Source: Cephalopachus bancanus (Eukaryota > Chordata > Mammalia > Primates > Tarsiidae). Taken from it: a stretch of DNA of 64,000 nt. This document shows positions 1-13,214 of this stretch, in pieces; positions within the stretch are counted from its first letter, which is position 1; the number at the start of each line of letters is the position of its first letter. Location of the stretch: contig JAPVLO010000138.1 in NCBI GenBank assembly GCA_027257055.1, forward strand, positions 3,844,001 to 3,908,000. Direction: 5' to 3'. The notes beneath the pieces are model-generated. The model was given only the letters and a program-made list of their open reading frames with translations, ran no database searches and was not told the DNA's origin. A program made the position numbers and the translations under genes.

Positions 1-1769
1 TCTTTTCCTTAGATACTTTTAAACTAACTGACAAGGTGTCTTTGGGGAGTTTCCGTCAAATTAAACATAGATTTCGTTGCCATGGTCCTCTTCCCCTTTG
101 ACTCTTCATCTCATTCATTCCCAATTATTTTCTTTCTCATGATAGTAGAAGTTAAAGAGGGTGGGACACACAGAGAATGTTTCAGATGTAGTCCTTCCTG
201 CCTGAGTTAAAAAGCAGCATTTGGAAAAGTTTATGTTACAATTTTCTAAGATTCGAAAATAGAAACCTTATTGAGATTAGTTTTCTGAAAAAGAAAAGCA
301 CACATCAATAGCCACAGAAATACTAAAAATTAGTTTATTAATTTTAAATGCCTTTTTAATTATGATGGGGAATTATGAATTGCTCATTTCATAAAAGCAA
401 CTGAAGTTGATTGATTTCGGGAATGCCAAACTGTGTTTTGGAATTGCTGTATTCTGTGGAGAAACAATACAATGTGAGCTACAAAGCATAGATGATATAA
501 AAAGAACTCATGTTGTCTCGAAAGACTTCTTGGTTATGAGGTAGCTATTAGAAATAGCTGCACCTCTTTCTGAAATAAGACCTATATTGTATTCAAAGAA
601 TAATGATTCAATTTCCACTGATATGTATACTATCTCACAACTTATGTTTTTAAAACTTAGTATTATCCCAAAGTACTTTCTGTGTCCCCTTTGTCAGCAA
701 ACGTGCTTGAGAAGATTACTCTTGATGGAACAAAGGAATAACTTTTTTAAAAAGTACACTGTATGTTCTGGCTTCTTCAACCTAATCTATAAAATGACAT
801 TAAAAATTCAATTTTAAAATGATGCTGTATATCAATAGTTTTCTTTTTATCTTTTCTTTTAAAAAATATCTGAATCATGGTGTGGTTTTTGGTAATTTGT
901 TTTTTGTTTACTTGCTTTTGGTTGTTGTTTTGTGAGATGTTTGCTTACCAGGCTTCCTTCAGCTAGGAGTGGCCAAGACACAAGAGAAATATGCTATTTT
1001 TCACATTTTTTGGCATTGACTTTCTCTCATTCTTTGTCCTTTAGACATAGATATGTTATTAGAGTTGAAGCAAATATCTTTTGACCATGACTAACAGGTA
1101 AAACATGCTTGAAAATACTTCCTTCAACAGATAACACTTCTGAATAAAAAATAATATTTGTAATTATTGTGGAATTGTTGAAAATGTTACTGAGATATTT
1201 AAAACAATATCTTTATCAACAACTATGCATGTTATTCACATGGAAGATAAGCATTTCTACATTAGAAAAATACATAAAAGTCATTTATATTGCAAAAGTA
1301 AATAATATACTCAAAGTATTCTAATATGTCCTTGCAATTAATACTGAAAAAAATGTAGAAATGTTTTCATTTGTTCCATCTGTCTCTCTCTCCACACACA
1401 CCCAGACTTATGTACACCACATGCAAATATTCCCATATTAATATATAAATATTTCCACATATTCATATTGGTTTCCAATGCACATCACAATGTACTTGAT
1501 ATTGTGGCATTTAAGTAATTTTAGGCAGAGCATATTTAAGCAATTTTTGAATTCTAGAATGGAAATTCCTATTACTATTGTGACCTTGAAGATCAACAGA
1601 TAAATAATTATGACTTATCCAAAATTTTATTTAATATATTCTGATGGTAGTCATCTTTATACAAGAGTAATTCCAAAGGCTTTCCAAATAAAGACTTTGG
1701 ATTTTAGCTAATAAAAGATACAGACGTTTCACTTGCTAATTCCTTTTGAAACTCAACTAGAGACATTAT
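1..1769. other. AT-rich intergenic DNA, no gene seen
   Basis: No exon with coding bias, RNA gene or clear transposon is visible. The only open frame (587-817) is short, low-complexity and lacks recognisable motifs. Short CT/CA-rich patches lie near 1380-1410. Confidence 0.6.
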
Positions 1770-2068
1770 TTATTTGTTTTTTTATGTGTTTATTTATTTA
1801 TTTATTCTTGAATTGGGATCTCACTCTCACACAGCCTGGTGTGTAGGTGCATGTTCACAATGATCGTGGCTCACAGCAGCCTCGAATTCCTGGGCTTGGG
1901 CAATCCTTCCACCGCACCATCCCATTACAAGCAGGGACTACCACATCCACTAATTTTTTTGATTTTTGTACAGACAAGTTTTCGCTCTGTTGTCCAGATT
2001 GGTCTCGAATTCCTGAGCTCAAACAATCCACCCACTTTGGCTTCTGAAGGTGATGGGATTACAAGCCC
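1770..2068 (-). mobile_element. old diverged Alu SINE (AluJ-like)
   Basis: Read on the minus strand this is a diverged Alu. The plus strand shows TTTATTTATTTA (tail complement), then 'gatctcactct', 'cagcctcgaattcctgggct', and near 2050 'tgatgggattacaag'. It is much more diverged than the other Alus here, and the first bases of its 5' end are missing or unrecognisable. Frames crossing it are spurious. Confidence 0.8.
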
Positions 2069-2103
2069 TAAGTCTAGAAACATTATTTTAAAATGATATT
2101 TGT

Positions 2104-5100
2104 AAAATGAAGAAACTTCTTACCAAAACCTCTGGGATGCCATGAAAACAGTTCTAAGAGGGGAGTTTATATTTCTACGAGCACAAATCCAGAAAACAGA
2201 AAGATCCCAAGTGAAGAGCCTAACAAATCACCTAGGGGAGCTGGAAAGAGAAGACCATCAAAACCCCAACTTTAGCAGAAAAATCCAAATCACCAAAATA
2301 AGAGCCCAAATACGGAACATAGAAGACAAAAATATCATCGAAAACATCAACAAAACAAAAAGCTGGTTCTTTGAAAGAATTAACAAGATTGATGAACCCC
2401 TAGCCAGAATGACCAAGAAAAAGAAAGAAAAAACCCAAATAAACACAATCAGAAATACAAAAGATCAAATCACAACTGACCCTGAAGAAATGCAAAAGAT
2501 TATCAGAGATTACTATGTACACCTATGTGGAAACAAACTTGATAACCTAAATGAAATGGAGGACTTTCTGACATCACACAACCTCTCCAGGTTGAAACAA
2601 GAAGACATTGAGACACTAAATATAACAACCCAGGAAATTGACTCTGTCATACGAAAACTGCCTACAAAAAAAAGCCCTGGACCAGATGGTTTTCCAGCAG
2701 AATTCTACAAAATGTACAAGGAGGAGGTGCTACCAATACTATTGAAAGTATTCCAGGAAATTGAGAAAGATGGAATTCTCCCCAAATCATTTTATGAAGC
2801 TAATATCACACTGATACCCAAACCAGGCAAAGATCCAACAACAACAACAACAAAAACACAGAACTACAGGTCAATATCCCTTATGAACATAGATGCAAAA
2901 ATCCTCAACAAGATTCTAGCAAATCGGATCCAAACAACATCTCAAAATTTATCCACCATGACCAAGTAGGCTTCATCCCAGGATGCAGGGCTGGTTCAAC
3001 ATTCGCAAGACCACAAATGTCATTAAATACATTAACGGATGCAAAAGCAAGGACCACATGATTATCTCATTAGATTCAGAAAAAGCTTTTGATAAAATCC
3101 AGCATCCCTCCTTGATAAAAACCCTCAAACACATAGTTATAGAAAGAACATACCTCAAAATAGTAAGTGCCATCTACAATAAACCCACAGCTAGCATATT
3201 GCTAAATGGACAAAAACCGGAAACATTTCCCCTAAAACCTGGAACAAGATAAGGCTGCTTACTCTCACCCCTCTTGTTCAACGTTGTGCTGGAAGTCCTA
3301 GCTAGGGCAGTTAGACAAGAGAAGGAAATCGGGGTATCCAAATAGGAAAAGAGGAAGTCAAGTTATCTCTCTTTTCTGATGATATGATCCTATACCTTGA
3401 AAATCCAAGAAAATCTGTCAAAAACCTGCTTCCACTGATAAAGGACATCGGTAAAGTCTCAGGGTACAAAATAAACGTGCAAAAACCAGTTGAATTCCTA
3501 TACACGAACAACAAGCAGGCAGAAATCAAATTAAAAGCACAACCTCATTCACAATAGCCAAAAAAAGTGAAATACCTCAGCATCTTCCAAACCGAGGAGT
3601 GAAAGACATTTACAATGAGAACTACAAAACACTGCTTAAAGAAATCCAAGAAGACACAGATGGCAAAATATTCCATGCTCATGCACAGGAAGAATCAACA
3701 TTGTTAAAATGTCCAGCCTACCAAAGACAATACAGATTCAACTAAATACCCATTAAGTTACCAACATCATTCTTCTCAGACCTGGAAATGACAATACAGA
3801 AATTCATATGGAAACATAAATAACCACGAACAGTCAAAACAATCCTTAGCCAAAGAAACAAAGCAGGAACTACCACACTTTCAGACTTCAAACTTTACTA
3901 TAAGTCTACAGTAATCAAAACAACCTGGTATTGGTACAAGAACAGGCACATAGACCAATGAAACAGGATAGAGATTCCAGAAGCGAAGCCTCAATTTCTC
4001 AACCAACTCATCTTTGACAAAACTTCCAACAACAACCACTGGGGAGAGGAGAGAGAGAACCTATTCGGTAAATGGTGCTGGGAAAACTGACTAATCATGT
4101 GTAGAAGATTGAAACAGGTCCCCATCTGTCGCCATACACAAAAAATAGCTCTAAATGGATCAAAGACCTAAATGTAAGACCTCAAACTATAGGAATCTTA
4201 GAAAACACAGGAGACACCCGTATGGAAATTGGAACAGGCAACCAATTCCTATTCAGAACCCTAAATGCCCATACCTTAAGTAATGAGATAGACAAGTGGG
4301 ACCTCATCAAACTAACGCACTTTTGCAAAGCAAAATAAACCATCAAGAGAGCAGGGAAACAGCCCATATAATGGGAAAAAATATTTACCAACTGTATATC
4401 TGACAAAGGCTTAACATCTAGGATCTACAAGGAACTCAAATGCACCAAAAAGAAAACAAAACAAAACAAAAAAACAGCCCCATTAAAAAGTGGGCAAAAG
4501 ACATGAATAGACACTTCTCAAAAGTTGATATATGGGCAGCCAACAGACACATGAAAAAGTACTCAGGTTCACTCGTCATCAGAGAAATGCAAATCAAAAC
4601 CACATTAAGATGCCACTTAACCCCAGTAAGAATGGCCATCATTAATAAAACAAACAACAACAGATGCTGGCAAGGATGTGGTGAAAAAGGAATACTTCTA
4701 CAGTGCTAGTGAGAATGCAAACTAGTGCAACCTTCTTGGAAGACAGTGTGGCAATTTCTGAAAGAAATAGAAATTGACCTTCCCCATGACCCAGCAATTC
4801 CCCTATTGGATATATACCCAGAGGAACTCAAATCATTCTATAAAAAAGATACCTGCACACGTATGTTTGGTGTAGCTCTATTCACAATAGCAAAAACATG
4901 GAACCAACCATGTTGCCCATCAAAGCTGGACTGGATTTTAAAAATGTGGTACATATACACAATGGAATATTATGCAGCCATAAAGAAGATAAACATATGG
5001 ACTTTATGGCAACTTGGATGGATTTAGAGTCGATCATACTCAGTGATCTATCACAGAAACAAAGAACAGAGTACCATATGTTCTCACTCATAAGCGGACC

Positions 5101-5511
5101 TTGAACAGTTATCATAATACTGTAAGAAAGGGATTGGCAGTAGTGAGAAACTGTCAGGGGAGGGGTGTGGGATTGGTGGTTGAGGGTAACTGCTAGGGGA
5201 TGGAGGGGCATACCTCATTAACAAGGGTTCTTGCCTAATCAATGTTTGTATACCTAACCCTGAATTGTCCTTCACATATTTATAATAAAAAAATAAAGGA
5301 ATTGGCAGTAGTGGGAAACTGCCGGGGCGGGGGATAGGGGAGGCTTGGAAGTTGATGGAAACTGCCAGGGGAGCGGGGCACACCTCAACAACAAGGTTAC
5401 CCGCATAATGAACAGTTGCATACCTTACCCTGAATTGTACCCCACATCTTTAAAATTAAAAAAAATTTTTTTAAAATTTAATCCATGAAAATAAATAAAT
5501 AAATAAATAAA
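2104..5511 (+). mobile_element. 5'-truncated L1, ORF2 part plus duplicated 3' UTR
   Basis: A LINE-1 copy that begins inside ORF2 and runs through the 3' UTR to an A-rich tail with (AAAT)n. The longest intact ORF2 piece (2142-2969) covers the region before and into the reverse transcriptase, with motifs such as [15 protein letters not shown] and LIPKPGKD. Stops and frameshifts then split the frame: [13 protein letters not shown] sits near 3067-3105 in another frame, and the catalytic FSDD motif near 3372 in yet another. The C-terminal part ends with MEYYAAIKK near 4960. A probable target-site duplication of 12 bp (AATGATATTTGT / AATAATATTTGT) flanks it at 2092-2103 and 5512-5523. It cannot make protein. 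Confidence 0.9.
5133..5460 (+). repeat. tandem duplication of the L1 3' UTR, 168-bp period
   Basis: Two diverged copies of one unit follow each other. Both start near ATTGGCAGTAGTG (5133 and 5301) and run through GGGG-rich sequence to 'taccctgaattgt'-like ends. The first copy ends in an A-rich stretch (about 5281-5297) resembling a tail. This fits a very short L1 tail inserted into the first poly-A, or template jumping during insertion. Confidence 0.8.
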
Positions 5512-5523
5512 AATAATATTTGT

Positions 5524-6181
5524 CTTTTAAGTTAAGTAAAATCATAAGAATTTATAATTTTTGTTACTTCATGACCCTATGTGACATTTATTTTAATTTT
5601 TATAATGCTAACTTAAAATCCAGTAAAGTTAATAAGAACTATGGGATGTAGCTTTATAATATATTTTAACCTAAATATTGTAATATTCAAATTTCAACTA
5701 TTCATGATTTGGGCAAATAAAGAAGAAGAAATAACTCAAGATAGTGATCTTAATTGATTTTTAACAAATCACTTTTTTTCTTTACAGAGGTTGAGCAAAC
5801 TGATTACTTAAAACAGAATTGAAACTATAGATTTGTCTCTTCAATAGGACATTATACAAACAGCTGCACAATTTTAAAAATATGTACATTATTGAAAGAA
5901 CAGTCTCATTGTGAAGAATATAAGAACAACATTAATAAAGGATTTATGTATTAAGAATACTTAAGAAAAGTATTATTCAACTTAATAATTTGGCAAAGTT
6001 GAGAAAAATTGAATTTATAAATTTCTCTGTATAATTCTGATTTCCCATGTCGCCCTGTATTTACAGAAGGTCCGTGAGAATATTATATGTCATAAATTCG
6101 ATTATATTTTAAAAGCTTGTTTTATATGTCACGTTTTGTGCTCATTAACCCTGTTTGTCTTTGACACTATTGTACTTTTTT
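5524..6181. other. AT-rich unique DNA
   Basis: No gene, RNA or clear repeat seen between the L1 tail and the MITE. Confidence 0.5.
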
Positions 6182-6190
6182 AATATGCAG

Positions 6191-6396
6191 AGGGTGCCAA
6201 CAAAATGTATACCCATTTCAAGGAAAAAACTGTATTAAATAAAATTGTACTACGCAACAAGATGAATACAAGTCACGTTTGACTTCTGCAATTACAAGAG
6301 GTGCTCAAAGTGGTTACCATCAACGTCCAGACACTTCTGACAACGGCAAACATCTCTTAACATCACTTAACACATGTATACATTTCTTGGCACCCC
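6191..6396. mobile_element. MULE/MuDR-like MITE (Ricksha-like)
   Basis: A 206-bp element bounded by imperfect terminal inverted repeats: the left end reads agGGTGCCAACAAAATGTATAC, and the reverse complement of the right end reads GGGGTGCCAAGAAATGTATAC. The flanks are 9-mers AATATGCAG (6182-6190) and AGTATTCAG (6397-6405), which match at 7 of 9 positions, the duplication length typical of Mutator-like elements. No transposase frame is present. The name Ricksha is from memory of mammalian MULE repeats and is less certain than the class. Confidence 0.65.
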
Positions 6397-6405
6397 AGTA
6401 TTCAG

Positions 6406-8014
6406 GTTGAACAATTCTAAACTTTTCATGGGCAATGTCTCCAGTGTGACTCTAAGTTATTGACAAATTGTCTTTCATTCCTTGTGAACTTAACCCCTAC
6501 TTTAATTGAATAATGCATACTATTATGCAATAAACTTGACCATTCACCATTTTTAATGTTAGTTGCAAGGTCTGAATGAGGGAATAGATTAAAAACACTC
6601 TTGCCAATCAAACCAGGTAGTTTGGGCACAGATCTTTAAAAAATAATCAGAAATTGAGTCAGATGAAAATGAGTTCTCAGTTGACATGGATAAGAATGAG
6701 TAAGCAATTAAAACAAGTTCCTAATCATTTTCATTATGGAAGAAACAAAAAGGAAGAACATAAACTTGATTATCAAATGAACAGAAAGAACGCTAGGCCC
6801 TCATCACAGCGAGTTACGTGGCAGAGCTTCTCAGAATTCTTTTCTTCCTAAATAAACCCTCACACATGGAACAAAGAAGCCCATGTCTCTCCTCTCATCT
6901 CTCCCCTTGTCCCTACTGTTTTTAATAATGTACGTCTGACATGCTAACAATCAAGCACATGTTCTTTCATTGTTGTCTGATCTCAGCTGTCTGATAATGG
7001 CTTAAGAGGAATGATGAGTGGAATCACACATCAAGGGTTTCCTTTGTTGATGCAGTAGCCAGGGGTGTATTTCCAATTTGCAGTTTGGGACTGCGGCTTT
7101 AGAAGTGCCACATTCGTTTGATAGCCAGTTGACGTGATGCCATTAATCTACCAAACTCAGGGGTCAACTGTCCCGACAACCTGTGAATGAGGAATCAAAG
7201 AAATGGACTTCGCAGAAGTTTGCGAAAAATAAAAGAAACAGTTTGTTTCCCAGGTTTCTCTTTTTAATCCTCAGACATAAAATAATAAAATATCACTCTG
7301 CGAAAATCTAAGCATACCATATGATATGTGCATACGTTCTATACCATCTATAGAATTGGCCTAAAAAATGTTTCATGTTTTTCATAACGAATAAAGAGTC
7401 AATCTGTTATATGTTTTACCATTTGGAATTAATCCAAGGCCAATTATTTTACAGATTATCCTCACAAATTTTCTGCATCTCAAACTCTTTTAGGGAGAAA
7501 TGCATCTCTTCAATATTTTAAACATTTTTTTTACTGTGAACATGTGTTACTTGGGCAATACTAAAAAATCTACTTTAAAATATAAGCTGTAAAATGTGGT
7601 AAGGGCTTTTTAAAAAAAAGTTCTATGATTACAAAAATTAGAAAAGGCTTATGTTAGAATATTAACTTTTCCCCCGATGGTAGTAGTCTATTGTTTTCAT
7701 AAAGTTAATTGTTTGAAAGGATTCTTACTCTCTGATTAACTAAAAATCACTATGTTAATAATATTTTTTTTCTCTTATATGAATTGATGATGACTGAAAT
7801 TATGTCTTTTCTGGTATGGAAGCCATGTTCTCCATAAGAGACTCGAATTCATCTCCAAAACTTTTGTCATACATATATATATGACGAAATATATGTATAT
7901 ATGACCTCACTTTCTCACTTTCCCTCTTTTCATTTGATAATCAAGTTTATGTTCTTCTTTTTAGTTTCTTTCATAATTAAAATGATTAGGGTCTTATTTT
8001 AACTTGTTAAACTG
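6406..8014. other. AT-rich unique DNA
   Basis: No gene or confidently named repeat. The open frames at 6426-6629 (minus) and 6654-6851 (plus) have no recognisable domains. A short TATATG-rich patch lies near 7870-7905. Confidence 0.5.
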
Positions 8015-8016
8015 CT

Positions 8017-8098
8017 TACGTGTGTGTGTATATATATGTACACACACACACATATATACACACATATATATGTGTGTGTATATATTATATATATAATT
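8017..8098. repeat. compound TG/TA microsatellite
   Basis: Alternating TG, CA and TA runs (gtgtgtgtatatatatg, then acacacacatatata) form an imperfect purine-pyrimidine tract that can fold back on itself. Confidence 0.8.
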
Positions 8099-8286
8099 CA
8101 AAAAAATGCATTCACATTAAAAAATGTATTAAAATTGTAATGCTCACTATATACCAATAACAAGTCAACTTGGTAGGTGGCTGTGCTGGTCAATTCTACT
8201 GTCCTGCCTGTCGCATGGTGACACTGGCATTCATTTTATTAAGGCCATCTTTTGAGAAAATGTGCATACTTTTTTTGCCACCCCCG

Positions 8287-8288
8287 GT

Positions 8289-8333
<45 letters not shown>

Positions 8334-8353
8334 TGTGTGTGTGTGTATGTGTG
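8287..8353. repeat. (TG)n microsatellite
   Basis: About 33 TG units interrupted twice by TATG. The open frame through it (VCVCVCV) is an artefact of the repeat. Confidence 0.95.
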
Positions 8354-8369
8354 GACACACACGTGTATA

Positions 8370-9600
8370 TACACAATATTTGTTACTTTCTCTTGTTTTC
8401 TCTTTTGGTTACGAATTTTTAAAAAATATTAAACTCTATATGCACATAACTTATATTTACATTTAAACATTAGTATTTACTTCTCAGAAGATTGGTACAA
8501 ATGAATACACATACTTGAAATAAACTCACTTTTATTTGAATACTCCTTTTATTAAAAATGATTTTAACTTGAAGGCCCATTGGCATGCAGATTGTCAGGA
8601 ATACTTTAGTTGCACACTCAAATTGCCACCATACTGTGATACAGACATATTTAGGATAAAATGCTATACTCACACAAGATTACTTGAACTTAATATTTGG
8701 CAAATTAATTATTTTACCAATTTTATTTTTGTTTCTGAGCTGCTATGTACAAGAAAGAATAATAACATTGCTGTGCATAAGTTTAGTAAATATTATTTAA
8801 CTTAATATTTGAGGAGAATAAGTGAAGAAGATGAATAAAAATCTGTAAAGCAAATGATAACCCTTCATAAATATAAATAACTATTCAATTAATGTGTGCT
8901 TGGTACTGATTTATGCCTACTCAGTGAACACTGTTTTTAAATGATTACTTGTTTTTAAAAAGAGACTTGTTAATGGAATATTGTTATTTTATTTAAAATC
9001 AAAACATTTGAGACAACTTTTGTTCCCACTACTCTTTGGAAAATCTGTTATCCTTAAAGCTGCTGCAATTAGCAATCTATTTGAATTCTTTGCTTCTTGA
9101 CATTCATTTTAAAGGTGGGAACACCTTTGAAAATATTAAAATCTTAGGTCAGGATATACATTCTCTCTCTCAAATGACTGTGAATTTTTGATATCCTTTT
9201 AGTTCTATTATAAAATAATCTTTCAAGTATGAAAATAAGCTATTGAAAAGTGTGAGTTTTGGGTCAGGCATGTTACCAACAGCTACATTCTTAGACTAGA
9301 GAATCAATGCATGGAGATAGAATTATCAAATATCAGACGCATGGGCTTACCGGAAGCCAGAGTCACTGCTAGACTGAGGGGTGGAACCTGGAGCCACAGA
9401 GAATATTCAGTCACTGACTCACAAAAAGCAAAAGAAGAATGAGGGGACACCTTTGATTCTCTGTTCTTTCACCATTCCTTCTGTCAATAGTGCCTCCTAT
9501 TGGCCCAACCCAATGTGAGATGTGGCCAATAGCGATTAGTACACTTGTCATGCAGAGCAGAACAGGAAATGGTGGTGAGTGTAGAGTGTAAAGAATGAAC
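8370..9600. other. AT-rich DNA with a possible old repeat near 9440-9600
   Basis: Mostly unique AT-rich sequence. The stretch near 9450-9600 ('ctattggcccaaccc') resembles an old mammalian interspersed repeat I cannot name. No gene seen. Confidence 0.4.
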
Positions 9601-9985
9601 CGGACAAAAGGACTGGCACAACTACCAAACGTCTATCTCCTATCATTATTTTCCTCCTAAACTCCTGACTCAGGTGTCCAAATGCCTGTGTGAGATTCCC
9701 CTTGAGAAAGACATGATACTGAATATACAACACATCACACTTTCACTGTTGCCATATACACCAAAAAAACTAAACTAAAATGTGATCTTTTCATGGTGCC
9801 TTGGTGCACTAAAAACTGGACCAACACTTGCAGTTGCTCAAGCATTAGACTTAGGGTTTATCTTCCATTTTCTTGCCCACACCTCCCTTCCCTTGACTCA
9901 GTTCACTGCATATATAGGTCCTGTCTCTAAAACGCTCCTAGTCAGTCTACTTCTCTTCATTTCCACAAACAACACTTAGACTCAC
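9600..9985 (+). mobile_element. L2 fragment
   Basis: Diverged LINE-2 body: 'ggtgtccaaatgcctgtgtgag', 'gctcaagcattagacttaggg' and 'cttgcccacacctccctt' are degraded L2 phrases in plus orientation. No intact frame. Confidence 0.5.
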
Positions 9986-9999
9986 TCACCATTATATTT

Positions 10000-10165
10000 A
10001 CCCTGAATATATTGAAATCATACAGTACCTAGTCTTTTCACACTGATTTTTTTTCACTTATTAATATGCACTTAAATTTCCATCATGCTTTCACATGCCT
10101 TAATAGTTCACTTCTTTTTAGTGCTGAATAATATTCCATTGTCTGGATAGAGCAGCTCCCCCCAC
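10000..10165 (-). mobile_element. old L1M fragment
   Basis: The phrase 'tgctgaataatattccattg' and the bases before it match the reverse complement of the C-terminal ORF2 region of ancient L1 copies. Confidence 0.55.
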
Positions 10166-10699
10166 CCCCCCGTATTTTTGTAATTCTTCCTAACAGTATG
10201 GCTGTGGTAGGTTATATTTGCCATAGATGGCCACATCAACATCTCTTATCTGACATAATTTTCTGCCACATAACCTTGCCAATACACTCACCAGTAGGCA
10301 AAGTATTTCTGTGCCCATTTGGGTGCAACTACTTTGACCAAAAGAAGTAAATATTTTTTATTATTTCTCCCATGCCTGAGATATAGGTAATAACAACTAT
10401 TTTTATGTAAGAGAAAAATAAAAATTTGAGGGGAAAGTTATAGTAGGCATTATTATCAAAAGCCACATTTTAAAGGTGAAATTAAAATTATATCAGTTTT
10501 CTGTCTTTTGAAGTCATGAGCCATGTGAGAAATATAACTACCAGAAAGTACCATGCTGTGAGATGCTAAAGCCACATGGAGAGATTTCAAAGGTCAGAAC
10601 CAACCATGAAGAGAGAGGGTCAGGAAGCACTTATGACTCTGGATTGCGAATAAATGAGTGATCTTGTAAGTACATTCTGAAGTCCCAGCTGCTCCAGCT

Positions 10700-11335
10700 G
10701 ATTTCTTCAGAAAGTACTAAGTATCAAGCTACCATGGGACTCAGGAATTCCACTTTTAGATAGCTACCCAGGAGAAATGAAAACACATATCCATATAAAA
10801 GCATGCAGGTGAATGTTCACAGGGGCATTATTTGTAATAGTCAAAAAAGTAGAAACAACTCAAATGTTCACCCACAGAACACTACGGATGAATAGGCAAC
10901 ATTGGAGATATTGATACATATATAGTGGAATATTATTCACCAAAAAGAGTGAAATACTGATACATGTTTCAACATGTTTGAACTTTGAAAGCATTGTGCT
11001 AAGTGAAAGAAACCATTTACATAAAAAGCACGTATAGTGTAAACCACTTGCCTGGAATGTCCAGAATAGACTGATCTTAGAGATAGAACATAGATCTGTA
11101 CTTTTCTAAGACAAGTTGGCATGTGTGTGTGTTGGGGAGAGGGGTGAGTAGTGGGAAAGGGAAGAAAGTACTAATGAGTACAAGGTTTCTTTTGAGGATA
11201 AAAATAATGTTTTAAAATTAGATGGAAGTGATGTTTCATAAATTGGTGAATATACTAAAAACCATTGGAATACACACTTTAAATAAGGAAACTATACAAT
11301 ATGTAAATGACATCTTAGTAAAGTTGCTAAAAAGC
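10700..11335 (+). mobile_element. old L1M 3' end
   Basis: Typical degraded L1 text in plus orientation: 'ggaattccacttttagatag', 'ggaatattattcaccaaaaag', then the 3' UTR ending in 'cacactttaaat' and 'tgacatcttagtaaag'. It carries only the ORF2 end and 3' UTR, with no coding capacity. Confidence 0.75.
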
Positions 11336-11379
11336 AGAAACTGTCATCAAATCGCTTCAGTCCTTTCTTAAAACCCTTC

Positions 11380-11935
11380 CCCAACCTTACATTCATTCAA
11401 AATAAATTCCATTCTCTTATCCTAACCTGTAACTCTAAGAATAAATCCCTGTGTATTCACAGCCTTGTCTACTATAATGACTTTACATCTTTTAACTGTC
11501 TCTAAAAGCCCACTGCGTTTCAGCACGCTAACATTTTTCAGTGCTTTGCATAGCCTGGGTTTGTCCTCTGCTTATAGTATTTACATCACACCTGAGTCTA
11601 CCCCTTGAAGGCTCTTCCCCTAGGTCGTCCTGTCTTGACATCATCCTAGTTCCTCAGGTCTCAGCTCAAATATTAACTTCTTATGGCAGATTCACTTGGT
11701 TAAAATAGTTCCCTGGTCGCTTTTTCATACAATACTCTGTCTTGTCTTCACAGCTCTTCTAACACTATAAAACAGTATTGGGTCTGTTTTACTTATTTAC
11801 TTGTGATGCCTTTTTTTTCCCCCACTAGAATCCGAGCTCCATGAGACCTGGAATCTAATCTTTTGATCATCACCCCGAAAGAGAGCACAGAGTAGATGTT
11901 TGGTAAATATTTACTCAGTGAGGAATTCTTTACAC
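11380..11935 (+). mobile_element. L2 3' end
   Basis: The end reads 'actagaatccgagctccatgag', then 'agagtagatgtttggtaaatat', the well-known L2 3' signature. Upstream bases match the L2 body. Confidence 0.7.
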
Positions 11936-12900
11936 ACAATTATCTTCTTACATTTATCATCAAGGAGTAAATGATAGTTTTTCATAACAGCACTTGTCCC
12001 AAAGGAATTCTTCCTAACCTTCACTCTCGCCTTTCTCTGTTGACAATTGAGGAGATCTCAGGCTGCCCTTGGACTGGACTAGAACCATTCAGAGAGGGTG
12101 CTTCACCTTGCTCCTGCCTGCCTGTTTCGCTAGCTGTGCCATGGGCCTTCCCACTGCTACAATAACCATGGAAATACACACAAATATAAACTATTTTCAT
12201 AAGCATTGATGGTTTACATTTTTACTATGTATGGTATACAACGATGAAGAATGGACACAGCAAGAAATCAGGAAACCTTCGTGTCTTGCCTGGATTCTAC
12301 CCCCAAAAACCACTCAACTGACCCTCCAATATTGTTTTTTTCTAGGAAACTTCTAAAGTTCCCTCTGGTTCCAACACCAAAGAAATTGGAACACAGGGAC
12401 AATGCCGATAGCCCAGTACAAAGTCCTCTGTTTCTGACTAAGTGATTGTGACTGATCTAGCCAAAGTGCTTTCCTGATTTGTTTGAGATGAGTTTCTACT
12501 TCATTCTCCATGCTCTCATGAGAAATTTTGAGTGTTGAGCTGATTCATGAACTCATGGTATTGCCTTGCCAGTCAGTTTGGCCCAGTTTTACAACTGACA
12601 CTATGGGTTATTTCATCATGTCACCTTCTTCTCCATTCACCTCTTTCTCCGAGGCCACCCATTGGCATTAAAGGAAATAGCTCAGCACTGGTTCAACAGC
12701 CCAGGTTCAAGAATCTTGTGCTGCACATGGGTTAGTGGAGAATGTCTCCTCCTGAGTAGCCTACAAGACCTTAGACATTCATCATACAGTGTTACATTAA
12801 TTTGCAGCTGTGGTTCACTTCTCTGCCTCTCCTTGAGATCCAGGACAGTGACTTGTTTACTGTCATGACATGTTTCATCACAGTATCTGGAAATAAGTGA
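11936..12900. other. unassigned intergenic DNA
   Basis: Base composition is somewhat less AT-rich than the surroundings. Short open frames (11971-12165, 12251-12445, 12547-12735) overlap but share no domain or splice logic. Possibly decayed L2-type repeat; no gene can be supported. Confidence 0.35.
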
Positions 12901-12904
12901 TAAG

Positions 12905-13135
12905 AATAATGTAGAAATTTATCAAGTGCTTTTTAACATCAGATATTTCACTGGATGCTTTTCATCTTTACAACAACCTTATGAAGTAGGTACTGTTTGT
13001 ATTCCTTGTTGCAGATGAGAGAACAGAGACTCAGAGAGAAAAAGTCATTTGCCTAATGTCACACAACTCACATGAGGCAAGCTGAGATATCAGTCCAGAG
13101 AGTCTGACTCCAGGCCTGGTAAAGACTATGCTATA
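12905..13135 (-). mobile_element. MIR SINE
   Basis: The reverse complement of the MIR core is clear: 'caacaaccttatgaagtagg', 'cagatgagagaacagagact', 'cagtccagagagtctgactc'. Ancient mammal-wide SINE, no coding role. Confidence 0.8.
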
Positions 13136-13214
13136 TTGTATTCTTATTGTAAAATGAATTAATAAGTAAATTCTTAAGACTCAGTGTTTCCAAGAAGTTA
13201 AATGCTTAGCCATG

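Noticed and set aside
2142..2969. 275-codon reverse-transcriptase-like frame as a host gene
   Set aside because: It is L1 ORF2 in a 5'-truncated copy followed by stops and frameshifts.
8170..8466. Cysteine/valine-rich small protein
   Set aside because: Translation of a (TG)n microsatellite.
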